From the NCBI GenBank assembly GCA_023227945.1, contig JALOCC010000026.1:1-26118 (forward strand): a stretch of DNA of 26,118 nucleotides, given 5' to 3'. Source of the DNA: Candidatus Omnitrophota bacterium. Lineage in GTDB: Bacteria > Omnitrophota > Gorgyraeia > Duberdicusellales > 4484-171. Positions 1-7,637 of the stretch are shown here, piece by piece (position 1 is the first letter of the stretch; the number at the start of each line of letters is the position of its first letter). Made by a program: the position numbers and the translations under genes. The notes beneath the pieces were generated by a model, which did no database searches, had not been told where the DNA came from, and worked only from the letters and a program-made list of their open reading frames with translations.

Positions 1-541
1 GCATTTCTTTGTCAGCCCTTCCTATCGGTTTGGAAAACGGGTTAAGGACTGAGTGTTTGTATTCTAGATAAGCTTTCTGCGCCATGCAATGACATTCTCT
101 AAATCTTGCGGAATTTCCAACCGTCGTAAGGCTTCCGTCACCTAAAAGAGATCCGTAAAGAATATCTTTCTGCAAGTCTGTAAATTGAAGTGGGCAGGTT
201 TTAAGAATCCTGTCGGTCTTGGATAGAGGGTTGATTCCCAATTCCATAAGCCTTGTTTTTATCAATTGCTTGCTACACCCGAATATCTCCCCGAGTTTTC
301 TTTCTCCGTGTTTAAGATACATGGTTTCTAATTCCGTTTTATCAATTTTTTGGATATCCGTCAAACCGTTTTCTATTGCCTGTTTGGAAATTTTATCCCG
401 ATGACTTACGGTGGGGATTCCAGCCTTCTTCCGGTATTGGCTTACACACACATCTGAAACACTGAAACGTTTACCGATTTCCGCATCTGTCAGACCTTCT
501 AAAACATAAAGCCTTCTCAATTCTTCTATATTTATTTTCAT
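1..541 (-). CDS. LAGLIDADG homing endonuclease with N-terminal HTH repeats (partial, runs off window)
   Basis: Open frame from ATG at 541 to the window edge, 180 codons visible, C-terminus missing. Residues 5-42 and 69-103 each read as a small helix-turn-helix (for example LTDAEIGKRFSVSDVCVSQY), a plausible DNA-binding front end. From about residue 120 the sequence matches the LAGLIDADG_2-type homing endonuclease core: the signature helix ILYGSLLGDGSL at 127-138 with the acidic D135, followed by ARFRECH and a QKAYLEYKHSVL helix (residues 145-166). Such enzymes cut a specific allele lacking the gene and spread by repair. It lies beyond the terminator that ends the capsid operon, so it probably uses its own promoter somewhere in 541-683; I see no convincing one there, only a small GATATT/AATATC hairpin (582-597). 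The family call is firm; activity cannot be judged because the second half is outside the window. Confidence 0.8.
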   Translation of the reverse strand, partial: MKINIEELRRLYVLEGLTDAEIGKRFSVSDVCVSQYRKKAGIPTVSHRDKISKQAIENGLTDIQKIDKTELETMYLKHGERKLGEIFGCSKQLIKTRLMELGINPLSKTDRILKTCPLQFTDLQKDILYGSLLGDGSLTTVGNSARFRECHCMAQKAYLEYKHSVLNPFSKPIGRADKEM

Positions 542-682
542 ACTTCGGACGGATTCCTTTATTTTTATAATAATAGAAATGGATATTGAAAAATATCGGA
601 ATCTAACCGAACCGAGGAATGATTGTGTAAAGAAGAAAGTTTCTATGTCTCTATTATCGATAAAGTGAATGAATCTCCTTAA

Positions 683-724
683 GACAAAAAAGAAGAAACC
701 CGCTGGGTTTTTATTCCCAGCGGG
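683..724 (-). terminator. Rho-independent terminator after the capsid gene
   Basis: A perfect 9-bp GC-rich inverted repeat (699-707 CCCGCTGGG and 716-724 CCCAGCGGG) has an 8-base loop. On the minus strand it is followed at once by TTTCTTCTTTTTTG, a classical intrinsic terminator. It lies about 40 bases past the capsid stop codon and closes the scaffold-decoration-capsid unit. On the plus strand no T-run follows the stem, so it acts in one direction only. Confidence 0.9.
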
Positions 725-760
725 CTTCACAAGTTGTTCAAATCAAACTACTTACGTGGT

Positions 761-1621
761 TTACACGCGGGTAATCTGAATCTTGCTCATCGCCAACGGA
801 TTCCACAAGCCGCAACCGATCATTTCGAAGACCGAGAAGCCGACCATGCGGTTACGAGGGTCATCCGCTGAAAGGACGGTGAGGTCCTGACGAACGGGGA
901 TACGTCCGAAGAATTCCGGTTCACCGCAGACATAGACATCGCCTTCGGCGACGATACGGCTGACGATGATGTTGATTCCCCAGATATTGGCCATGAGGCC
1001 GTTCTTGAGCAACTGAGTCTGGTACTCAGGGCTGAGGGTGTCACGGTCGAACTTCAAAAGATCATTATAATCCTTTGCGTTCATGAAGATATTCGCTACC
1101 CTGATATCGTTACGTTCGACAGCCGCTTTCGCGTCAATCAAAACGTTTGAAGTCAAGTTACCAGTGACCTGGATAACCGGATTCGGGTTGGTAGCAGATG
1201 CCGCCAAAGCGTCCATTGTGGCGAACACATAGCGGTCTTCCTGTGCCATGATCGCGCTACGGGCGAGGTCAAGGGAACGTTCCAAAACATCGAAGCGTTT
1301 TTCACGGATCTTTGTGATGGAAATTTCAGGATTGCTGGCGATTTCGAACAAGTCGAAGAAAACACGCGGCGGTTTCTGAACGCACTGAATGTTTTGACCT
1401 TCCGCACCGATGACGAATGCTGTTACGTTCGCATCCTTATCCCAGATCGGGAGCTGGCCGTCAAGAAGCTGTTCGACGTAGAAGGCTCTACGACCGACAC
1501 TCTGATAGTCACGACGCTGACGCAGGGGCTGTGTGAAGCTTGCCGCGATACGGGAACGACCTTCGCCTGTTTTGATGTACTTAGCGATGGTCTGATACTT
1601 TGAAGCTGTTGAGATATCCAT
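761..1621 (-). CDS. Major capsid protein (HK97-fold type)
   Basis: A 286-residue protein read as the shell subunit of the phage head. Supporting features are an N-terminal stretch containing RRAFYVEQLLDGQLPIWDKD, a central helical part (about residues 85-125, typical of the spine helix and P-domain), and an A-domain-like C-terminal half with INIIVSRIVAEGDVYV, EPEFFGRIPVRQDLTVL and a final FSVFEMIGCGLWNPLAMSKI strand, as in HK97-fold capsid proteins. It is the last gene of the head cluster, after protease, scaffold and decoration-like genes and before a strong terminator, the standard place for an abundant capsid protein. The ATG at 1621 has AAAGGAG seven bases upstream. Whether the N-terminus is removed by the prohead protease cannot be seen. 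GC content looks higher here than in neighbouring genes, as is common for highly expressed capsid genes. Confidence 0.85.
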   Translation of the reverse strand: MDISTASKYQTIAKYIKTGEGRSRIAASFTQPLRQRRDYQSVGRRAFYVEQLLDGQLPIWDKDANVTAFVIGAEGQNIQCVQKPPRVFFDLFEIASNPEISITKIREKRFDVLERSLDLARSAIMAQEDRYVFATMDALAASATNPNPVIQVTGNLTSNVLIDAKAAVERNDIRVANIFMNAKDYNDLLKFDRDTLSPEYQTQLLKNGLMANIWGINIIVSRIVAEGDVYVCGEPEFFGRIPVRQDLTVLSADDPRNRMVGFSVFEMIGCGLWNPLAMSKIQITRV

Positions 1622-1646
1622 TTTTTTACTCCTTTAGGTTAGTGCC

Positions 1647-2135
1647 TTAGATGCGCAAATCGACGCCCATTGCCGGGCTGCCTGGAAGAACCGGAACCTT
1701 TGTGAGGATACCGATAACCGTACCTTCTGCACTTTCCTCATTGGTGAGGAAACCGTTTGCTGAGCAATAAAGCTTGTCCCCGATCACATAGGTAATTTCG
1801 CTACCATAAATGTCGTGAGTTTCATAAACATCAACTTCAACTGAAGGAAGACCTTTAGCGATGGTGAGTTTGTTTGAAGCCCTTGCCTGATTATTTTCCC
1901 ACGCGATACCGGCCGCGTCATTGACGAATAGACCAATAGGGGTATTTACGCCGTTACCGGCAACAACCATGTAATCCGCGCTCAATGCAGCAACGGAACC
2001 GCCCAACACACCGTTAGGTGTGATGTTTGAGATGGTATCATTAACGTAATCGGATGCATAATTCTGCTTTGTGAAGCAGGATGCGGCCAATACCTTGATA
2101 GCATCATTCTGTGAACGAATAAGATACTGTAACAT
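1647..2135 (-). CDS. Probable head decoration / capsid-stabilising protein
   Basis: A 162-residue protein immediately upstream of the capsid gene. The start is ATG 2135, preceded by AAAGGAG with ideal spacing; an in-frame GTG at 2174 lacks a ribosome site. The sequence is beta-rich, with motifs such as PIGLFVNDAAG, EVDVYETHDIYG, YVIGDKLYCSANGFLTNEES and a closing IGILTKVPVLPGSPAMGVDLRI-like region. The 'GD.LY.S.NG.LT' plus 'IG...K.P' pattern resembles small beta-tulip decoration proteins and related head-surface proteins of tailed phages. Position between scaffold and capsid agrees. The name is inferred from context and general pattern; a minor capsid or head-completion role is the main alternative. 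Confidence 0.55.
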   Translation of the reverse strand: MLQYLIRSQNDAIKVLAASCFTKQNYASDYVNDTISNITPNGVLGGSVAALSADYMVVAGNGVNTPIGLFVNDAAGIAWENNQARASNKLTIAKGLPSVEVDVYETHDIYGSEITYVIGDKLYCSANGFLTNEESAEGTVIGILTKVPVLPGSPAMGVDLRI

Positions 2136-2190
2136 ATCGTTATCTCCTTTGTTTTGTTTTCCCAACGAAGCCACTTAGCCACGTTGCCAA

Positions 2191-2264
2191 TACAAGCCGA
2201 TAAGGCTTGTAAATCCTACAAACGGAAACTTCCGTTTAAATCATGACGGGTATGAAAGTACCCG
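2191..2264 (-). promoter_or_regulatory. Three consecutive hairpins in the decoration gene leader
   Basis: The gap between the scaffold-like and decoration-like genes holds three perfect inverted repeats in 74 bases: 2191-2211 (8-bp stem TACAAGCC/GGCTTGTA, 5-base loop), 2220-2237 (7-bp AAACGGA/TCCGTTT, 4-base loop) and 2247-2264 (6-bp CGGGTA/TACCCG, 6-base loop). None is followed by a T-run on the minus strand, so they are not ordinary terminators. They could be mRNA-processing or stabilising structures before the two most abundant capsid messages, or a site of attenuation. Function is inferred. Confidence 0.5.
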
Positions 2265-2278
2265 CCCATAAGGTTATC

Positions 2279-3766
2279 TTAACCGAAGAATTCTTCACCC
2301 GGCTTTACCCAGAGGTTTTCAAGAATTTCAAGACCGCTTTTTTTGACAGATGCCAAACGTGGAGTTCCGCCGAGCGTCTGCGCGAATTTAGGTTTAGCTT
2401 CAGTTTTAGAAGCGATGACCGGCTTAACTTCTGTTTTAGGAATTTCAATGCATGCTTCCAATTCAGGGATGCTAGTCGCCTCTTCATTGCTTCCTGTTGA
2501 AAAGTCAAGTTCTTCCTCTTCCACAGGTGCTTCAGGAACTGATTCGGTCGCAGTAACAGGAGCTACGGCTTCTGCGATTTCATCCGTTTCAGGTTTTTCA
2601 ACAGAAACTTCGCTAGATTTGTCTTCTACGACAGGATCTGCTACAGGATCTGCGACAGGAACTTCAGCGGCAATCAAAGCCTTCGCCTTGGCAATTGCGG
2701 CTTCACGCATTTTAGCCTGACGAGCAACAATTGCGGCGGTCATTCCGTCAATTTCCTTCTTTTCGTCTTCCGTAAATTCTTCATCCTTCTTTTCTTCCGG
2801 AGCCGGGAGTTCCGAAGAAGCAACAGGAGTCACTGCCGGGACTTCTTCTTCTTTCTTTTCGCAAGGAATTTCTTCTGTTGACGCGCTGAGTTCCTTAGCG
2901 GAATCTTCGACAGTAGTAACCGGACCTGAAGGAACGACTTCTGGGTTGACGGCTGTGGTTTCAGGGGAATAAAGAGTTTCTGTTTCCGCAACACGCTTAA
3001 TAGCGCGTTCGATACTTGCGAGTTTCATCTGCGCGAAGAATTCACCGGCCTGTGCCTGAATCATGTCTTCAGGAGCTTTTGAACCTAGCAAACAAACTGC
3101 CAAACGGATTGAATGGTTAGCGGCGGTCTTTTCCATTGCTTCACGGGTGACTTCCCCTTCGGCTTTGGGAATGCCCAAACCAAGTTCATCATGCTTATCA
3201 GTCTTCCAAGGGGCTGAAGTGCTCTGAATTTCAGAATCCATCGCTGGCTTGACGGCATCATATTCTCCGTATTCTGCTTCATCCCTTGTTCCGTCATGCC
3301 CGAGGTCTCCGCTAAAAGGAGTCTTATCAGAAACGGCGATTCTGAGAGCAGAAGCTTTACGTGTGAGGATACGTGTCATCGCGGCGATTGCGGACATATA
3401 TTTCTTTCCGTTAGGATCTTTCTTTGCTTCTTCTTCAAGACTTGCAAGTTTGCGTGCGCAGAACGCAAACTTCTTTGCGGCTTCCGCGACAGTACCATAA
3501 TCAGCTTTATCTTCCCTTCCAAGACCGTTGGTCTGTACTTGAGAAAATTCATCTTCATCTCCAGAATTGATTCCAGAAATTTCAAAATCATCAGTAGCAG
3601 ATGCAAGACGTGCGACAATCGCTTCATCTTCGTCTTCTGTTGAAACAGCAGCAGGAACTGCCTTATCTTCATCACCACCGAAGTCAGAAAGAACCTGATC
3701 AAGTTCCTTTGATTCTGCTTCGTCGGCGATACCTTCCATTGCTTCGGCCAAGCGTTTGAGTGACAT
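2279..3766 (-). CDS. Acidic scaffold / prohead core protein
   Basis: A 495-residue, very acidic, low-complexity protein between the prohead protease unit and the capsid genes, the usual place of a scaffolding or head-core protein. Ala-rich helical stretches (about 95-135 and 220-265) are separated by disordered Glu/Pro/Val-rich linkers; a tandem repeat VADPVADPVVED occurs around residue 370 and comes from a 12-base DNA repeat. The extreme C-terminus (LEILENLWVKPGEEFFG) is more ordered, as in scaffolds that bind the coat protein through the C-terminal end. Cleavage by the upstream-encoded protease is likely for this kind of protein but no site can be assigned. ATG 3766 has AAAGGAG seven bases upstream. 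It is preceded by a long structured leader and a putative promoter. Alternative: an internal head protein that stays in the virion. Confidence 0.6.
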   Translation of the reverse strand: MSLKRLAEAMEGIADEAESKELDQVLSDFGGDEDKAVPAAVSTEDEDEAIVARLASATDDFEISGINSGDEDEFSQVQTNGLGREDKADYGTVAEAAKKFAFCARKLASLEEEAKKDPNGKKYMSAIAAMTRILTRKASALRIAVSDKTPFSGDLGHDGTRDEAEYGEYDAVKPAMDSEIQSTSAPWKTDKHDELGLGIPKAEGEVTREAMEKTAANHSIRLAVCLLGSKAPEDMIQAQAGEFFAQMKLASIERAIKRVAETETLYSPETTAVNPEVVPSGPVTTVEDSAKELSASTEEIPCEKKEEEVPAVTPVASSELPAPEEKKDEEFTEDEKKEIDGMTAAIVARQAKMREAAIAKAKALIAAEVPVADPVADPVVEDKSSEVSVEKPETDEIAEAVAPVTATESVPEAPVEEEELDFSTGSNEEATSIPELEACIEIPKTEVKPVIASKTEAKPKFAQTLGGTPRLASVKKSGLEILENLWVKPGEEFFG

Positions 3767-3780
3767 TGTTGTTCTCCTTT

Positions 3781-3859
3781 TCGGGGATTGCCCGTTCTTT
3801 TTACGTCCGCGACTCCCCGACAGGGTTTGTCGCTAGTGTAATTTCCTACAATTACACTA
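3781..3859 (-). promoter_or_regulatory. Structured 5' leader of the scaffold gene
   Basis: Between the putative promoter at 3876 and the start codon at 3766 the leader would be about 100 bases, far longer than the 24-38 bases at the other copies of the promoter motif. It contains a perfect 10-bp hairpin (3834-3843 with 3850-3859, TAGTGTAATT/AATTACACTA, 6-base loop) and a second 7-bp pairing TCGGGGA/TCCCCGA (3781-3787 with 3814-3820) whose far end abuts the ribosome binding site. A role in message stability or translation control of head genes is possible; nothing matches a riboswitch known to me. Confidence 0.5.
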
Positions 3860-3875
3860 CAACCTAGTGAATATT

Positions 3876-3886
3876 TATCAAAAAAA
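3876..3886 (-). promoter_or_regulatory. Putative late promoter motif TTTTTTTGATA (scaffold-capsid unit)
   Basis: Minus-strand TTTTTTTGATA lies directly after the intrinsic terminator at 3905-3954 and before the scaffold, decoration and capsid genes. A terminator followed by this motif is the best positional evidence that it initiates transcription. It is one of seven copies in the window, all at gene junctions. Confidence 0.5.
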
Positions 3887-3904
3887 GTAAGTTTTCCCCT
3901 ATTT

Positions 3905-3954
3905 ACGCAAAAACAAAAAGATGCAACTAGTTGAATTAGAACTAATTACATCTT
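3905..3954 (-). terminator. Rho-independent terminator after the DPxH protein gene
   Basis: Minus-strand arms AAGATGTAATTAGTT and AACTAGTTGCATCTT (plus 3940-3954 and 3918-3932) pair over 15 bp with two G-U wobbles around a 7-base loop, then TTTGTTTTTG follows. This separates the protease unit from the capsid unit. Confidence 0.8.
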
Positions 3955-3997
3955 ATTGTGAAATCCGTAAGTTGATTTGAAATCAAGGATTTTGTAA

Positions 3998-4017
3998 ATT
4001 AAGTCTATAGACTTAAT
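3998..4017. repeat. 20-bp perfect palindrome over a stop codon
   Basis: ATTAAGTCTATAGACTTAAT reads the same on both strands and contains the TAG stop codon of the gene ending at 4005. As RNA it would make a tight hairpin. It could be an operator-like site, an mRNA 3'-end structure that helps termination 50 bases further on, or chance in AT-rich DNA. Confidence 0.5.
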
Positions 4018-4535
4018 CCATTTCCGATGAAGACCGATGCCATTTCCCAAGCGAATTCTTTACCGAATTCATCTTTCAGTCCGTGGAAGGCGGCAAGTCC
4101 TCTACGAATATCTTTCTTGGGGTCAGTAATGGCACCTGACATATTTTTAACATACATCCTTACCTTATCTTCATTCCCCTTTGCCTTAAAAACCATTGAA
4201 TTTATTCTGTCGATATCCTTCTGTTCGACAACAGCTTTTCCATCTGTATCCCGGTCTACTAAACCTCTACGGTCTGCCTGTTCCAAGAAAGCAGTAAGTC
4301 TTTTCTTGTTTTCTGAAATCTGAGGGACAGGGGGTTTTTTGACTTTGATTTCAGGAATATCAGATTTATGTTCTGTCTTGTCTGGATTTTGGGACTTCGG
4401 TGTCTTGTGAAATACGTTAGTCCATCCTCTTTCCGTTCTTAACCAACCCGAACCCTTCGGTTTATTTTCATGATTGGGATCGTAACGATAATCAGACAAA
4501 ATCAATTTTGAAATTCTTGTAAGTTCTTTTTGCAT
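4005..4535 (-). CDS. Unknown head-cluster protein with one DPxH...GW motif
   Basis: A 176-residue protein with no assigned function. Residues about 17-42 hold a distinctive motif, YRYDPNHENKPKGSGW followed by TERGW, which recurs twice in the protein encoded at 6464-7624; in all three copies it follows, or follows closely after, an N-terminal amphipathic helix. The middle (45-85) is Lys/Pro-rich and probably disordered, and residues 85-176 are predicted helical by eye. ATG 4535 is used because AAGGAG lies five bases before it; a GTG at 4541 overlaps that site. It follows the protease gene by nine bases, so it probably belongs to the same transcript and to head assembly. The gene ends with TAG inside a 20-bp palindrome, then a terminator. 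Confidence 0.6.
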   Translation of the reverse strand: MQKELTRISKLILSDYRYDPNHENKPKGSGWLRTERGWTNVFHKTPKSQNPDKTEHKSDIPEIKVKKPPVPQISENKKRLTAFLEQADRRGLVDRDTDGKAVVEQKDIDRINSMVFKAKGNEDKVRMYVKNMSGAITDPKKDIRRGLAAFHGLKDEFGKEFAWEMASVFIGNGLSL

Positions 4536-4544
4536 GACCACTCC

Positions 4545-5534
4545 TTATTTGCCACGAATGATGTTATCAATCATCTGTTGTCTTTTCAAAACATCTTTTT
4601 CCTGAGTCAAGATGCTTCTTGCTATTCTTCCGTATCTATCCGCTACCCTGACATTGAAAAGGCTCTGAATTGCGTTTTCAATACTCGCTGCACGGAAGGC
4701 TGAAGGATCTACATTCTTAGGATTAATGAAATGATTGACAACCGCACCGACATACGCCGGGTGCTTAACCCAACTGGCTTCAATGAAGGTGTTGGATTCA
4801 GGATCTCCAATCCATTCCTTTTTCACGTCATCCCAATAGCTGCATCCACAGAGTTCGGCGATTACGCGTTCTATTCCGTTTTCATCTATAAACGTCTGGC
4901 CAAGTTCATACTTGATATGATCGCAACTTTCTTCATCATCAGCGAAAATTTTACCACACCGGCTACATTGGATCTGGCGGCACTGAGTTCCCATCGAAAG
5001 TGTTCTTAATTTACCGGTCTGAATATCCTGAACCAAATCCCAATTGCATTTACTTGTAGCAACGAGAATGTCACAAATATAGACATTGGCAATATTTCCC
5101 TTTTCATCCCTATATTGAAAAGGACGAAGAACGGCATCAAGAATAGTACCCTTGCTTTGGCTTGGAATTTGTATATGTTCTTGGAAATTATAGCCTCCTA
5201 CAAATGTTCTGAAAGTGGCTAGGAGTACTGCGTTTGTCCAAGCATTCCCGTTAAGATTGACAATTTTAGAACATACGGGCTTGATGTAATATCCATTGGC
5301 TTCTGTTTCTACACTAGACACGATGGAATCATGTGTAAAAATATAGTCATTCAAATTGAAGCGTTTCCAATCAACTTCAATGCTATGGGCGACTCTGGAT
5401 TTTCCATAGCAAATCTTCTTCCATTCGTTTTGTGGATCTTGGAGAATTTTGACATTAGTAACGGGAATGTCTCTCCCTGTGTTAAGAAGGGTTTCCCTAT
5501 TAGAAACTGATAAATGTCTTGGAATGTTGCTCAT
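4545..5534 (-). CDS. Prohead maturation protease (Ser-His type) with Cys/His insertion
   Basis: A 329-residue protein read as the protease that processes scaffold and capsid proteins inside the prohead. The herpesvirus-assemblin-like pattern is visible: ATFRTFVGGYNFQEHIQIP with candidate catalytic His120, then GTILDAVLRPF, VYICDILVATSKCNWDLV and GKLRTLSMGT with candidate nucleophile Ser180. Directly after the serine comes a cysteine cluster (C185, C190, C193, C204, H206), a likely zinc-binding insertion, then HIKYELGQTF, IAELCGC and FIEASWVKHPAYVGAVV. The same order is known in proteases of several large myoviruses. The C-terminal 60 residues are helical and may be trimmed by self-cleavage. 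ATG 5534 follows GAGG by ten bases. A TTTTGATA motif lies 36 bases upstream and overlaps the stop of the preceding gene. Confidence 0.75.
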   Translation of the reverse strand: MSNIPRHLSVSNRETLLNTGRDIPVTNVKILQDPQNEWKKICYGKSRVAHSIEVDWKRFNLNDYIFTHDSIVSSVETEANGYYIKPVCSKIVNLNGNAWTNAVLLATFRTFVGGYNFQEHIQIPSQSKGTILDAVLRPFQYRDEKGNIANVYICDILVATSKCNWDLVQDIQTGKLRTLSMGTQCRQIQCSRCGKIFADDEESCDHIKYELGQTFIDENGIERVIAELCGCSYWDDVKKEWIGDPESNTFIEASWVKHPAYVGAVVNHFINPKNVDPSAFRAASIENAIQSLFNVRVADRYGRIARSILTQEKDVLKRQQMIDNIIRGK

Positions 5535-5570
5535 TTTTGAATAACCTCATGCTTTAGCAATGAAATACGT

Positions 5571-5578
5571 TATCAAAA
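5571..5578 (-). promoter_or_regulatory. Putative late promoter motif TTTTGATA (protease unit)
   Basis: Minus-strand TTTTGATA, 36 bases before the protease start codon. The TGA inside it is also the stop codon of the upstream zinc-ribbon gene, so the motif is squeezed into the junction. Confidence 0.4.
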
Positions 5579-6427
5579 TTTAATTGTCAGATTAACCCAT
5601 TCATCGATTATTTCAGGTTGGAATTTCAAATCCTGGAATTTCGATTTGGTTTCTCTGGTAACTGCCTTGATAAACTCTATATCTTCCTTGCCAGGTGTTT
5701 CTTCCCCGATATCTCCATGATCTCTTGTGGAATAAGAAAGACTGTTTTCGTCTTCTTCATCTGGGGTAAGACGAAACTTGGACTTGATAAATTCTTTAAC
5801 TTCCTTCATCTTATTTTTAGATTTCGTAGAAAAAAATTCCGTGAAATCTTTCCTCAAAATTTTGTCGAAAAGAGATTTTACAGAAGAAATATTGGAAGTC
5901 TGCATACTAAAATCTTCTTTTCCACCGTTTACTAAAATAGAAAAGAAGACAGAATCAATGTCTTTTCCAAAATTTTTTTGGATTCTTTTGGTAACTTCGA
6001 TAGCAATGACAGCATCATTTCCGGATTTTCGCGGGGATGCATTGAACTTGTATGATTCTGGTGATTGCTTTTCTGTCGTGATTTCCCATTGAGAAACGTT
6101 GTTGTCTACTTTTTTAGCTTTTTCAAAAATTTGATGGGCTTTGCTTTTAGCGAAGACAAAAGGGTCTTTTTCTTCTTTTGTTTCTGAAACAATGACCTTT
6201 GCAATCTTCTTTATTTCAATGTCAATGTTTATTTTCCTATTTGGGTATTCCTTCACGATATCTCTCCCTGTTATTTTGAAGCGACAAGACCTACATTTAA
6301 AAAGTTTCTCAGATTTAGAAAGAGGCTCTTTTTTTAATGTTTTACCGCACCAAGGACAAACATAGATTCCTGTATTTCGTTCTCTGCGGGTTAGAACATA
6401 TATTCTCGGAGATTTACAGAAGTACAT
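5573..6427 (-). CDS. Unknown protein with N-terminal zinc ribbon
   Basis: A 284-residue protein. Residues 24-49 form a clear four-cysteine zinc ribbon, CPWCGKTLKK then CRSCRFKI, with the two CxxC knuckles about 18 residues apart. The rest (60-284) is Lys/Glu-rich and mostly helical; IEFIKAVTRETKSKFQDL and the end EIIDEWVNLTIKF are the most ordered parts. I do not recognise a family. A zinc ribbon could bind nucleic acid or another head protein; its place between a head-cluster protein and the protease suggests a virion or assembly role. ATG 6427 is preceded by AAGGAA. Part of the transcript that starts before the ferritin gene. Confidence 0.55.
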   Translation of the reverse strand: MYFCKSPRIYVLTRRERNTGIYVCPWCGKTLKKEPLSKSEKLFKCRSCRFKITGRDIVKEYPNRKINIDIEIKKIAKVIVSETKEEKDPFVFAKSKAHQIFEKAKKVDNNVSQWEITTEKQSPESYKFNASPRKSGNDAVIAIEVTKRIQKNFGKDIDSVFFSILVNGGKEDFSMQTSNISSVKSLFDKILRKDFTEFFSTKSKNKMKEVKEFIKSKFRLTPDEEDENSLSYSTRDHGDIGEETPGKEDIEFIKAVTRETKSKFQDLKFQPEIIDEWVNLTIKF

Positions 6428-6463
6428 TTGTTATTCCTTATTTTTACCGGAATGGTGAAAAAC

Positions 6464-7624
6464 TTAGATATTTTCTTCTTCCTCTGAATTAAGGCTTGCC
6501 AAAAGCTTGCCGAAATCATTGATATCCATTTTCTGAACCCTTTGTTTCGCGGCTTGGAAAGCCTGCATGTCCGGGTAATTCATCGGGTTCATATTCGTAA
6601 TGAAAGCCTGTTTAAGCTGAGCTTGACTTCTTGGCAAACGTATCCCTTGGTTTATTCGGTCTCTGTATTCCTTGTTAGACATTTGAGGATGATTCTTGAT
6701 AGTTTCCTTAAAACCAGCGAGTTCTTGGAGTTCGTCTCCTAAATCATTATCCTTAACAAGATACATAAGGTTTCCTGAAAGCTTCGGGTCCGCTTTTTTG
6801 AAACGTGGGCCTTCCAGCATCTTGATCGCAAGTCTAGCATCAGAAACCATAGCTTGTGTGTCTTTGTCTTCTTTGTCTTTGTTGACGGCAAGCCAGTTTT
6901 TATACGTCTGAATAACTTTCGGCTTGTCGGCGGGACTTACCATTCCGGGTTCTTTAAAAAGCCTTGATGTGACTTCAGATGGTTGTGGAGTTTTCTCAAT
7001 TCCTTCGGAAGTTGAAAGTTTAGAAATGATTTCTTCTATATTCTTAATTCCCTGTTTTACCACGGCATGTCCCTCTGATTGAGGATCAGCAGATTCCATA
7101 GCTTCTATCCAAAGCTTCTGCTTCATCTCGAAGAATTCAACCATCGCGGCTTTTTCCTTGTGGCTTAGATCCTCCAAGTTAATCGGGTCTTGAAGAATTT
7201 CAAGTATTGCCTTATCATCAAGGATTGAACCCTTGTTTTTCTTTCTGAGGATAGAAATTGCGGACTTCATCTCCGGAGATTTGCTCTTTTTAAAGAGATT
7301 TACATAAGTCGGTTTTTCCTTCTCTTGAAGTTTAACTTCTTCTGTGGGTTTGACAGGATTAATAATCTTTTTTTCCTGTTTCATTTCTGTAATGTTCCCT
7401 TCTCCGTCTGATTTAGACCAACCCTTATCTGTACGCCTATAACCGCTTCCTGGATTTTTCTTATGTTCCGGGTCCCAGATATAGTCCTGATCATTAGACC
7501 AACTGGCATTTGTCCATCCCCAGTCTTTTCCTAATGGTTTATTTCCATGATTTGGATCATACTCATATTTTGTATCAGCTTGAATCAATTTGGCGATAAA
7601 AATAAGTTTTTGACAAATATTCAT
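6464..7624 (-). CDS. Unknown head-cluster protein with two DPxH...GW motifs
   Basis: A 386-residue protein from ATG 7624 (AAGGAAAAG just upstream); an in-frame ATG at 7657 would overlap the ferritin gene and has no ribosome site. Two copies of a short motif lie near the N-terminus: YEYDPNHGNKPLGKDWGW (about 20-37) and YIWDPEHKKNPGSGYRRTDK (about 49-68), then GW. A third copy is in the gene at 4005-4535. A Lys/Pro/Glu linker (75-115) leads into a long helical region with several ordered blocks and an acidic end (SEEEENI). Two motif-bearing proteins in one head cluster suggest a shared partner such as portal, capsid or protease. No enzyme motif is seen. Confidence 0.55.
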   Translation of the reverse strand: MNICQKLIFIAKLIQADTKYEYDPNHGNKPLGKDWGWTNASWSNDQDYIWDPEHKKNPGSGYRRTDKGWSKSDGEGNITEMKQEKKIINPVKPTEEVKLQEKEKPTYVNLFKKSKSPEMKSAISILRKKNKGSILDDKAILEILQDPINLEDLSHKEKAAMVEFFEMKQKLWIEAMESADPQSEGHAVVKQGIKNIEEIISKLSTSEGIEKTPQPSEVTSRLFKEPGMVSPADKPKVIQTYKNWLAVNKDKEDKDTQAMVSDARLAIKMLEGPRFKKADPKLSGNLMYLVKDNDLGDELQELAGFKETIKNHPQMSNKEYRDRINQGIRLPRSQAQLKQAFITNMNPMNYPDMQAFQAAKQRVQKMDINDFGKLLASLNSEEEENI

Positions 7625-7637
7625 TTCTTTTCCTTTT

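Noticed and set aside
219..404. Plus-strand open frame of 61 codons
   Set aside because: It lies opposite the LAGLIDADG endonuclease frame, has no ribosome site, and encodes nothing recognisable. All other plus-strand frames in the window are likewise mirror images of minus-strand genes.
2191..2264. The three hairpins as intrinsic terminators
   Set aside because: No T-run follows any of them on the minus strand, and the capsid genes downstream have no promoter-like motif of their own in the gap.
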